Position numbers and translations under genes: made by a program
Assembly (NCBI GenBank): GCA_002314445.1
Contig: DCFX01000018.1
Location: forward strand, 1-9,074
DNA length: 9,074 bases
Direction: 5' to 3'
Source of the DNA: Treponema sp. UBA1793
Lineage (GTDB): Bacteria; Spirochaetota; Spirochaetia; Treponematales; Treponemataceae
Notes under the pieces: generated by a model
What the model saw: the letters and a program-made list of their open reading frames with translations, nothing else
The model's database searches: none
What the model was told of the DNA's origin: nothing
Shown here: piece after piece, positions 1-4,508 of the stretch
Layout of the letters: every line of letters begins with the position of its first letter
Position numbering within the stretch: the stretch's first letter is position 1

Positions 1-120
1 ACAACAAAAAAACACAAAAAAAAAACAAACAAAAAAAAAAAAACACAAACAAAATAAAATGAAAACAACAACAAAAAGACATCAGAAAATAAAAAAAGAT
101 TTTGCAAAAAATAAAAAAGC
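1..120. repeat. A/C low-complexity tract
   Basis: The first 60 bases are almost entirely A with scattered C, and the next 60 remain A-rich with short AAAAA runs. No gene can be read through it with confidence. On the opposite strand it is a T/G-rich tract. It could be a real homopolymer-like intergenic tract or a sequence of poor quality near an assembly edge; the sequence alone cannot separate these. Confidence 0.7.
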
Positions 121-380
121 GACTCCCCCGGCATTCTTGTGTGTTTTATGTGGAATGTCAAATTCAGTATATACCAGACCCGACGGTGTTATAGTAGTAC
201 CTATAACGGCTTTAAAAAACTGAGGAAACGAATAATGACAGCAGCATCCTGACTTACAAATATCAATCAGATCTTCCGTTAAAGTAAAACGGACAGAAAC
301 CGGTTCAGACACCTCTCTGTCCGACGATATAAACACTCAGACAATTACTGGAGTATCATACATTAACGCTTACGAAGCTT
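121..380. other. Gene-poor stretch with two small inverted repeats
   Basis: I recognise no gene here. A minus-strand frame of 84 codons (82-336) is open but shows no known domain and no clear ribosome site, and its C-terminal end runs into the A-rich tract, so I do not call it. Two inverted repeats are visible: gttatag/ctataac (188-194 and 201-207, 6-base loop) and cggacaga/tctgtccg (290-297 and 316-323, 18-base loop). Neither has a T-tract that would make it a clear terminator. The stretch ends where homology to the rfbB fragment of the first cassette copy begins. Confidence 0.5.
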
Positions 381-531
381 CTTCCCGTCCCTGACGTTTG
401 CTATCATAAGCGGCAGCAGCTTTTAGGGAACGAGTAAAACTCCGATTATTATCATAATCAGAGTTTTACTTAAACGGCCCGTAGTTGTCCGTACAGTTCG
501 ACAGCGTCACCGGCAGACCTAACGTATGGTA
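381..531 (-). pseudogene. rfbB: rfbB fragment 1 (dTDP-glucose 4,6-dehydratase), interrupted
   Basis: Read on the minus strand from about 531, codons spell LPVTLSNCT, then NYGPF, then a Lys codon and a TAA stop (466-468). After a 46-base gap the frame resumes with Lys-Leu-Leu-Pro-Leu-Met-Ile-Ala-Asn. This matches the middle of RmlB/RfbB, where NYGPxxFPEKLxPLM is highly conserved. The Rossmann N-terminal part and the whole C-terminal part are missing: the Rpn upstream region begins where rfbB homology ends, and the frame is lost beyond the Gly-Lys-Lys codons near 381. It cannot encode a working dehydratase. The canonical Gln-Phe-Pro-Glu codons are replaced or frame-shifted by the gap, exactly as in the second fragment. 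Confidence 0.75.
434..469 (-). repeat. Hairpin inside rfbB fragment 1
   Basis: Arms 434-449 and 454-469 are 16 bases each around a 4-base loop. There is one imperfect position (443 with 460), which is C against A in a + strand transcript but a U-G wobble in a minus-strand transcript. It begins at the third base of the Lys codon preceding the TAA stop and occupies most of the gap between the two rfbB coding pieces. The equivalent hairpin in the second copy has different arm sequence but the same fold. Confidence 0.8.
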
Positions 532-592
532 ATTTACGTGACATATTTTCCTCTTTCTATATTCCGGAATCAGTACTTTACAAGCGATCTAT

Positions 593-613
593 ATACAGGA
601 GGTTTTCCTGTAT
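593..613 (+). promoter_or_regulatory. Hairpin covering ribosome site and start of Rpn copy 1
   Basis: atacagga (593-600) pairs with tcctgtat (606-613) around a 5-base loop. The stem holds most of the AGGAGG ribosome site and the first two bases of the ATG at 612. The same stem is present in copy 2 with one loop base changed, so the structure is retained between copies. Confidence 0.6.
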
Positions 614-1325
614 GCATACCGACTACAAACTGAACCGGTACCGTCCGTCTCCGGATGCACTGCTCAATCCATGTAGCGACGAAGTGTTCAAGGCGCTCTT
701 TACAAACGAATCGGATGAATCCCGTACTGCCCTGCGCTGTTTCCTTAACAAATAATCAAAGCGCAGGAAGCGCGTCCCCGTTCTGCAAATGCGTTCCGCC
801 ACAAATATCCGCTTAAAAAGCATTTGCATCCATACAAAAGTACACGGATGTACTTTTGTATGGCTTACCGCATGCAGAAACAACGGGCATCTGCTGTCAG
901 GTATACAGACTGTCATATTCCTGGAACTGCCTAAAATCGACGCACTGGGAGACGTGCCGCCGGAAACCTTGCATTCTGAAGAGAAATGGTGTAAATTTCT
1001 GGTTGATGCAGACAATCCTTCAAAACAGAATTATATTAACAAACTTACTGCATCTGACGGAGGCATTATGGAAGCTAAGAAAACGCTGGACAAAATAAGC
1101 TCCGACTGGGTACTTTGGAAGCGCGAGCTTGACCGTGAAGTTATTGAACGTGACCGGATCTCGGAACTTCATTACGCGCAGGGCAAAGGACTTAAAAAGG
1201 GATTACAGCAGGGGACTCTTCAGGCAAAGCGGGAAGATGCGCGTAATTTTAAAGCACTTGGTGTACCGGTACAGACGATTGCACAGGCTACAGGGCTTTC
1301 CGAAGATGAGATTGCAGATTTATAG
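612..1325 (+). pseudogene. Rpn-family nuclease/transposase gene, copy 1, broken
   Basis: The ATG at 612 follows an AGGAGG site and opens the same protein as the intact copy at 2563. The reading frame matches for 45 codons, up to Cys-Phe-Leu, then ends in Asn-Lys-TAA at 755. About 310 bases of the intact copy, which encode the nuclease core with Asp76, Glu90 and Gln92, are missing and replaced by about 119 unrelated bases (747-865). Homology resumes near 866, with a two-base deletion shortly after, and the C-terminal part then stays open to 1325, ending in Gly-Leu-Ser-Glu-Asp-Glu-Ile. The tail is open from about 789, but a start there would lack the active site. The gene is therefore dead as a nuclease. 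Most codon differences from copy 2 are third-position changes, so divergence largely preceded decay. Confidence 0.85.
747..865. repeat. Palindrome-rich replacement segment in Rpn copy 1
   Basis: These 119 bases have no counterpart in copy 2. They hold a perfect 15-base inverted repeat with a 4-base loop (ccatacaaaagtaca 830-844, loop cgga, partner 849-863) and, beside it, a perfect 9-base inverted repeat tgcaaatgc/gcatttgca (784-792 and 820-828, 27-base loop). No target-site duplication is evident. It could be a small palindromic mobile element or the scar of one that removed neighbouring DNA. I do not recognise its family. Confidence 0.65.
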
Positions 1326-1350
1326 ATTTTCTATCTGTTACCGCACCATC

Positions 1351-1505
1351 TGCCGTGTATGTCAAAATAGCTGCCGTTCCTGTCAAAGTTCTGATGTTTC
1401 CCGTCCTTTTCAGACAGAACGGGTGTCATGCCGGGGGCAATGCAGTCCCAGCGGATACCGATCTGCGGATCATTCCACATGATACCGCCCTCTCCTGCAG
1501 GAGGC
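1351..1505 (-). pseudogene. rfbC: rfbC C-terminal fragment (dTDP-4-dehydrorhamnose 3,5-epimerase)
   Basis: Translated on the minus strand, 1505 to 1359 reads Pro-Ala-Gly-Glu-Gly-Gly-Ile-Met-Trp-Asn-Asp-Pro, then Ile-Gly-Ile-Arg-Trp, then Leu-Ser-Glu-Lys-Asp, ending Tyr-Phe-Asp. This is the C-terminal signature of RmlC/RfbC epimerases (EGGIxWNDPxIGIxW...LSEKD). No start codon or N-terminal cupin core is attached. Beyond Tyr-Phe-Asp the frame enters the right end of cassette copy 1 (His-Gly-Arg-Trp-Cys-Gly) and stops at 1331. The matching N-terminal part lies at 3489-3863. Roughly 20 residues that should join the two are missing from both. Confidence 0.75.
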
Positions 1506-1532
1506 CTTCTTTTGGCGCTTACAAAAAAGACG

Positions 1533-1799
1533 TCATTTATACTCTAAAGGATATACTTCGGGAGTATCTAAAGCGTCCAATTCAATATCGGCATCAAGTG
1601 ATGTCCAATGCAGATTTCCCTCAATATCAGCTGTTGCTTCTGCAATCTGACGGATAGAAGCATTTTTAAAAACCGGATAATCATTATAATCGATAAAATA
1701 CTCTTTCCCACCGGCAAGCAGCCAGAAACCGAATGGAGAAATATTTGTGATTTCAACTGCTCTTTTTTCATGCACCAAAGTGTTTGATCCAGAATTCAT
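1533..1799 (-). CDS. DUF2442 domain protein
   Basis: This 88-residue protein has the layout of the DUF2442 family: a short beta-rich N-terminal part (Glu-Ile-Thr-Asn-Ile-Ser-Pro-Phe-Gly), a central Phe-Ile-Asp-Tyr-Asn-Asp-Tyr-Pro-Val-Phe segment, and an acidic tail with Gly-Asn-Leu-His-Trp and Asp-Ala-Asp-Ile-Glu-Leu. The start at 1799 is fixed by a strong AGGAGG at 1806-1811, six bases upstream. It overlaps the end of the upstream DUF4160 gene by 32 bases, so the two are translationally close and surely cotranscribed. DUF2442 genes are commonly found beside DUF4160 genes in accessory DNA and are often described as toxin-antitoxin-like, but the biochemical role is unknown to me. No terminator is visible after it; it runs directly into rfbC debris. 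Confidence 0.8.
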   Translation of the reverse strand: MNSGSNTLVHEKRAVEITNISPFGFWLLAGGKEYFIDYNDYPVFKNASIRQIAEATADIEGNLHWTSLDADIELDALDTPEVYPLEYK

Positions 1800-2004
1800 C
1801 TATTTCCTCCTTTCGTGATTTTACAATTTCCAGAATATCATTGACCTCTGTATCCGACATATGAACTATCTTCGATACCTCAATATCGGGTTCAAGCCAT
1901 ATTTTTACTTCTCCATCGGGTCCGGAAACATGAATATGACGACGATTTTCTTCCCGGGAAAAAAAATAAAATCTATAAGAACCTTGAACAAAAACAGTCG
2001 GCAT
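1768..2004 (-). CDS. DUF4160 domain protein
   Basis: A complete 78-residue protein matching DUF4160: it starts Met-Pro-Thr-Val-Phe, carries Tyr-Arg-Phe-Tyr-Phe-Phe-Ser followed by the His-Ile-His-Val motif (about residues 23-26), then Ala-free Val-Lys-Ile-Trp-Leu-Glu-Pro (about 33-39), and ends in a helix-rich segment Glu-Ile-Asp-Glu-Phe-Trp. These are the conserved positions of the family. A ribosome site agagagga lies at about 2012-2019, seven bases before the ATG. It is first in a two-gene minus-strand unit with DUF2442. The pair sits between two rfb/Rpn cassette copies, which suggests it arrived as accessory cargo. It is usually discussed as a candidate toxin-antitoxin-like pair; nothing in the sequence proves activity. 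Confidence 0.8.
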   Translation of the reverse strand: MPTVFVQGSYRFYFFSREENRRHIHVSGPDGEVKIWLEPDIEVSKIVHMSDTEVNDILEIVKSRKEEIDEFWIKHFGA

Positions 2005-2022
2005 ATCTTTATCCTCTCTTTT

Positions 2023-2051
2023 ATAATATAATAGAAGACCTGATAAAACAA
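2023..2051 (-). promoter_or_regulatory. Possible promoter for the DUF4160/DUF2442 pair
   Basis: On the minus strand TTGTTT (2046-2051) and TATTAT (2023-2028) are separated by 17 bases, just upstream of the DUF4160 ribosome site. The -10 element is good (5 of 6) but the -35 element matches only its first three bases, so this is a modest prediction. Confidence 0.4.
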
Positions 2052-2099
2052 GTGCGTCCTGCTGCAGATGAACGATCCCGGTATAACAGGTTCTGCATT

Positions 2100-2493
2100 T
2101 TAGTCCTTTACGTGTACGATTGTCTTTTCAACTTCCGCCGTATCTTTTCTCAGTTCCGCACAGATAAGTTCTATAACTTTATGCAGCAGCATGATGTTCT
2201 GCCATTCGTTCTCGCCGCCGATGTTGTACTTTTCTCCGGTGCGTCCCTTATTCACTATAAGCCAGACTGCGCGGTTGTGGTCTTCCACGTAAATCCAGTC
2301 CCTGATGTTTTTCCCTTCACCATATACCGGAAGGTCCTTTCCGTCCCTGATGTTCGCTGTCATGAGCGGAAGCAGTTTTTAGGAAACGTGTGAAAGTTTG
2401 ATTATACTAATCAAACTTTCATTTAAACGGTCCGTAGTTGTTCGTGCAGTTGGACAACGTTACCGGCAGCCAGAACGTATGGTAATCTGCGTG
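2100..2493 (-). pseudogene. rfbB: rfbB fragment 2 (dTDP-glucose 4,6-dehydratase), interrupted
   Basis: On the minus strand codons from about 2493 spell Tyr-His-Thr-Phe, LPVTLSNCT and NYGPF, then Lys and TGA (2419-2421). After a 43-base gap the frame resumes at 2378 with Lys-Leu-Leu-Pro-Leu-Met and continues to a TAA at 2100-2102. This stretch includes the conserved Leu-Pro-Val-Tyr-Gly-Glu-Gly, Ile-Arg-Asp-Trp-Ile-Tyr-Val-Glu-Asp-His and Tyr-Asn-Ile-Gly-Gly motifs of RmlB/RfbB. The fragment ends at Val-Lys-Asp, where the family continues Arg-Pro-Gly-His-Asp. Missing are the Rossmann nucleotide-binding N-terminus and the C-terminal domain, so no enzyme can be made from it alone. It is longer on its far side than fragment 1. 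The loss of Gln and the frame-shifted Phe-Pro-Glu codons is shared by both fragments. Confidence 0.85.
2391..2421 (-). repeat. Hairpin inside rfbB fragment 2
   Basis: tgaaagtttgatta (2391-2404) pairs perfectly with its complement (2408-2421) around a 3-base loop, 14 base pairs. On the minus strand it starts at the first base of the TGA stop that follows the Lys codon of the rfbB frame. It occupies the same place as the hairpin at 434-469. Three of its base pairs differ from copy 1 on both sides of the stem, so pairing is kept while sequence changes. Confidence 0.85.
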
Positions 2494-2543
2494 TCATATG
2501 TTCTCTTTTTTCTTCCTGAATCAGTACTTTATGAACGATTTAT

Positions 2544-2564
2544 ATACAGGAGGATTTCCTGTAT
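2544..2564 (+). promoter_or_regulatory. Hairpin covering ribosome site and start of Rpn copy 2
   Basis: atacagga (2544-2551) pairs with tcctgtat (2557-2564), 8 base pairs and a 5-base loop. The AGGAGG site (2548-2553) and the A and U of the start codon are inside the structure. It would lower translation of the nuclease unless opened, and it is retained in copy 1. Confidence 0.6.
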
Positions 2565-3456
2565 GCATACTGATTACAAACTGAACCGGTACCGTCCGTC
2601 TCCGGACGCGCTGCTCAATCCCTGCAGCGACGAAGTGTTCAAGGCGCTCTTTACAAACGAATCGGATGAATCCCGCATTGCCCTTCGCTGTTTCCTTACT
2701 GCAGTCCTGCATAAAAATGTTAAGAACATAGAACTACGGCCCAACGAACCGCCCGTACTCGACGACAGCGACAAGGCAGTCAGGTTCGACGTTTCTTGTA
2801 CGTTCAATAACGGAGAAGCAGCCGATGTCGAGATGCAGGGAGTGAATAAATACAATTCTTTCGGCCCCCGTGCAGAATACCTTAGTGCACGGCTGCTTAA
2901 CACAGTGTTCCATAAAGGTGACGACTGGCAGACTATACCTAAAGTCTATCAGATATCATTATTAAATTTTATCTTCGATAAAGACGATCCGGCAGCCATT
3001 GGACACTACCGCATGCAGAAAGATAACGGTCATCTGCTTTCCGGCATACAGACTGTCATATTTCTGGAGCTGCCAAAAATCGACGCACTGGGAGACGTGC
3101 CTCCGGAAACCTTGCATTCTGAAGAGAAATGGTGTAAATTTCTGGTTGATGCGGACAATCCTTCCAAACAGGACTATATTAATAAACTTACTGCATCTGA
3201 CGGAGGCATTATGGAAGCTAAGAAGACTCTGGACAAAATAAGCTCCGACTGGATTCTCTGGAAGTGCGAGCTTGACCGTGAAATCATTGAGCGTGACCGC
3301 AATTCGGAACTTCATTACGCGAAGGAACAGGGACTACAGCAGGGGACACTTCAGGCAAAGCGGGAAGATGCACGAAATATGAAAAATGACGGACTTTCTG
3401 CAGCAAAGATAGCCGAGTATACAGGGCTTTCCGAAGACGAGATTGCAGGACTATAG
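2563..3456 (+). CDS. Rpn-family recombination-promoting nuclease / putative transposase
   Basis: A complete 297-residue protein of the Rpn / PD-(D/E)XK nuclease transposase family, common in Treponema as multicopy genes. An upstream in-frame extension is open to 2398 but overlaps antisense rfbB and has no ribosome site; the ATG at 2563 has AGGAGG at 2548-2553. The N-terminus contains Asp-Glu-Val-Phe-Lys-Ala-Leu-Phe (23-30), the usual entry motif. Asp76 in Arg-Phe-Asp-Val and Glu90-Met-Gln92 in Val-Glu-Met-Gln form the expected D...ExQ catalytic set. The centre has Gly-His-Tyr-Arg-Met, and the C-terminus carries a charged Glu-Gln-Gly-Leu-Gln-Gln-Gly segment ending with Thr-Gly-Leu-Ser-Glu-Asp-Glu-Ile, a typical helical tail. 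The family nicks or cuts DNA and raises recombination in E. coli; mobility of its own gene is inferred. It interrupts rfbC and carries rfbB debris on its left. Confidence 0.9.
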   Translation: MHTDYKLNRYRPSPDALLNPCSDEVFKALFTNESDESRIALRCFLTAVLHKNVKNIELRPNEPPVLDDSDKAVRFDVSCTFNNGEAADVEMQGVNKYNSFGPRAEYLSARLLNTVFHKGDDWQTIPKVYQISLLNFIFDKDDPAAIGHYRMQKDNGHLLSGIQTVIFLELPKIDALGDVPPETLHSEEKWCKFLVDADNPSKQDYINKLTASDGGIMEAKKTLDKISSDWILWKCELDREIIERDRNSELHYAKEQGLQQGTLQAKREDARNMKNDGLSAAKIAEYTGLSEDEIAGL

Positions 3457-3458
3457 GA

Positions 3459-3863
3459 TCAGGGTATCTGCCTGTTTCCGCACCATCTGCCGTGTGCGAA
3501 TCCTTCGGGGATGTAGAACTGGTTCTGTTTTTCACTATTTAGAATCACTCCGTAATACAGGCCGAACGTCTTTGATCCGTTCCGGAGATCAACGGCCACG
3601 TCGTATACCTGTCCGGATACTGCACGTACAAGCTTCCCCTGCGGATGCTGTGTCTGGAAATGAAGCCCGCGCAGCACGCCTTTTGACGACGACGACTGAT
3701 TATCCTGTACAAACGTCATCGTAAGGCCTGCAGCCTTAAACTCTTTTTCACTGTATACTTCAAAAAAATATCCCCGGTTGTCCCCGAAGACTTTCGGCTG
3801 TACTTCAAACAGTCCGTCTATTACAGTTCCTCCGGCTGAACATGTTGTAAAAATGAACGGCAT
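3459..3863 (-). pseudogene. rfbC: rfbC N-terminal fragment (dTDP-4-dehydrorhamnose 3,5-epimerase)
   Basis: The minus-strand frame encodes the N-terminal and core part of RmlC: Phe-Glu-Val-Gln-Pro-Lys-Val-Phe-Gly-Asp-Asn-Arg-Gly-Tyr-Phe-Phe-Glu, then Gln-Asp-Asn-Gln-Ser-Ser-Ser-Ser-Lys-Gly-Val-Leu-Arg-Gly-Leu-His-Phe-Gln with the active-site His, then Lys-Leu-Val-Arg-Ala, Val-Asp-Leu-Arg-Asn-Gly-Ser, and Phe-Tyr-Ile-Pro-Glu-Gly-Phe-Ala-His-Gly. Native sequence stops at this Gly (3489); nine residues from the end of cassette copy 2 follow, then a stop. The family is usually about 180 residues, so some 50 are lost. ATG at 3863 is the likeliest start; TTG at 3881 is an alternative, and neither has a strong ribosome site. 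The residual protein might fold partly but is probably inactive. Confidence 0.85.
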
Positions 3864-3915
3864 AGTCAAAATGCATCCCAAGCCATGATTGTGTCAGGGA
3901 AAGGTTCAGGAGTGT

Positions 3916-4287
3916 TTAGTCTTTCTCTTTTTTATATCCCGAAATCAATCCTAAAATACCGGGTTTTGCAATCTTATATGATTCTGCAGACAGCTGGTTA
4001 AGTTCTACAAGAATATCTTCGAATCGTTCATATTTCCGGAAAAATATCTCTGGCTGACTGTTTTCCTGTTTTTTTTCTCCGGTAATGAGATAATCGACAG
4101 AAACATGTAAGGCTTTTGCTATGCGTTCTGCCATATCGATGGATGGCAGTACTTCCCGGGCATTTATATATGAAAGGAACGTATTATAACTTATCCCGAT
4201 TTTTGCAGCCAGTTCTTTCTTTGAAATATCCCGGGAATCTATTTCATAACATAAATTCGTTTTGAACGACATAAGATATGATAGCAT
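3916..4287 (-). CDS. XRE-family transcriptional regulator
   Basis: A 123-residue DNA-binding protein. Residues 24-41 (Lys-Glu-Leu-Ala-Ala-Lys-Ile-Gly-Ile-Ser-Tyr-Asn-Thr-Phe-Leu-Ser-Tyr) form the helix-turn-helix, followed by Ala-Arg-Glu-Val-Leu-Pro-Ser and Ala-Lys-Ala-Leu-His-Val-Ser-Val-Asp-Tyr-Leu-Ile-Thr-Gly, the standard Cro/CI-type end of the domain. After residue 72 comes a linker and a short helical tail of unknown role that may be for dimerisation. Two starts are possible, ATG at 4287 or ATG at 4272; neither has a good ribosome site, and a TATAAT on the minus strand (4286-4291) would favour the shorter form. The gene faces away from the sugar operon and shares its regulatory region, so it is a natural candidate regulator of that operon, of itself, or both. 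The ligand, if any, is unknown. Confidence 0.85.
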   Translation of the reverse strand: MLSYLMSFKTNLCYEIDSRDISKKELAAKIGISYNTFLSYINAREVLPSIDMAERIAKALHVSVDYLITGEKKQENSQPEIFFRKYERFEDILVELNQLSAESYKIAKPGILGLISGYKKEKD

Positions 4288-4305
4288 TATAATATCATTT
4301 TTTTA

Positions 4306-4334
4306 TTGACAGCAGTATTATGTTACTGTAATAT
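4306..4334 (+). promoter_or_regulatory. Strong sigma70-like promoter P1 of the sugar operon
   Basis: TTGACA (4306-4311, consensus) and TAATAT (4329-4334) are separated by exactly 17 bases. It points toward the binding-protein gene at 4509, leaving a leader of roughly 170 bases. The spacer contains the inverted repeat cagta-N6-tactg. Confidence 0.75.
4313..4328. promoter_or_regulatory. Operator-like inverted repeat in P1 spacer
   Basis: cagta (4313-4317) and tactg (4324-4328) are inverted around six bases and fill the spacer between the -35 and -10 elements. A protein bound here would block RNA polymerase. The adjacent XRE gene is the obvious candidate; this is inferred from position. Confidence 0.55.
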
Positions 4335-4377
4335 GATTATGTAATGATAATATATTATTGTTAGTGAGATTGTAGTG

Positions 4378-4389
4378 ATACTATAGTAT
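4378..4389. promoter_or_regulatory. Perfect 12-base palindrome in the shared upstream region
   Basis: atactatagtat reads the same on both strands. It lies between the two predicted promoters, about 50 bases below P1, and could be a further binding site for the divergent regulator. In an AT-rich stretch a palindrome of this size could also be chance. Confidence 0.4.
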
Positions 4390-4391
4390 GA

Positions 4392-4420
4392 TTGACTACT
4401 GCAATGGTAGTGGGTAACTC
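4392..4420 (+). promoter_or_regulatory. Possible second promoter P2 with spacer inverted repeat
   Basis: TTGACT (4392-4397) and TAACTC (4415-4420) are 17 bases apart. The -35 is good (5 of 6), the -10 weaker. An inverted repeat, actac (4395-4399) and gtagt (4407-4411) around seven bases, overlaps the -35 and spacer, repeating the arrangement of P1. Confidence 0.4.
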
Positions 4421-4508
4421 AATGCGTTAACGTACACCTATTAAAAGCATGCTGTCTGTATAAAAAAAGGACTGAGGCTCTGTTTTAATTCTACAGGAGG
4501 AATACTAT

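Larger units (their letters stand above)
381..1358 (+). repeat. Cassette copy 1 (rfbB fragment, hairpin, broken Rpn gene)
   Basis: This segment aligns along most of its length with 2340-3495. The shared order is antisense rfbB codons, an internal hairpin, the Rpn upstream region with a hairpin over the ribosome site, the Rpn gene, and a right end reading caccatctgccgtgt. The copies differ at many third codon positions, so they are diverged rather than recent duplicates. Copy 1 is shorter on the left, where rfbB homology stops near 381, and has lost about 310 bases of the Rpn core, replaced by unrelated DNA at 747-865. No terminal inverted repeats are obvious. Confidence 0.8.
2340..3495 (+). 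repeat. Cassette copy 2 (rfbB fragment, hairpin, intact Rpn gene)
   Basis: This is the partner of 381-1358 and keeps the full Rpn gene. Right-end sequence caccatctgccgtgt (3481-3495) matches 1344-1358 of copy 1. On the left, rfbB homology of this copy continues past the shared part to 2100. A near-direct repeat, atctgcgtgt (2485-2494) and atctgccgtgt (3485-3495), brackets the Rpn gene with its leader, roughly 1 kb, and may mark the borders of the mobile part. No terminal inverted repeats were found by eye. Confidence 0.75.

Noticed and set aside
82..336. 84-codon minus-strand open frame
   Set aside because: No recognisable domain, no clear ribosome site, a cysteine run, and its end is translated from the A/C tract. 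It is probably spurious, though a degraded unknown gene cannot be excluded.
744..870. Rpn copy 1 break read as another bypass element (AAA-TAA followed by hairpins)
   Set aside because: Unlike the rfbB gaps, about 310 bases of essential coding sequence are missing and a further two-base deletion follows, so a jump would not restore a nuclease.
623..1015. 130-codon minus-strand open frame over Rpn copy 1
   Set aside because: Part of it is an antisense shadow of the Rpn N-terminus and C-terminal half, and the same antisense pattern appears over copy 2 (2574-2903).
1489..1504. Palindrome ctcctgcaggag near the DUF2442/rfbC junction as a possible terminator or recombination site
   Set aside because: It lies in rfbC codons (Pro-Ala-Gly-Glu), has no loop and no T-tract, and appears only once.
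2052..2393. 113-codon plus-strand open frame
   Set aside because: It is the complement of the rfbB fragment, whose minus-strand translation gives clear RmlB motifs.
4433..4440. tacaccta shared with the last bases of the window
   Set aside because: Eight matching bases over 9 kb is expected by chance, and the contexts are unrelated.
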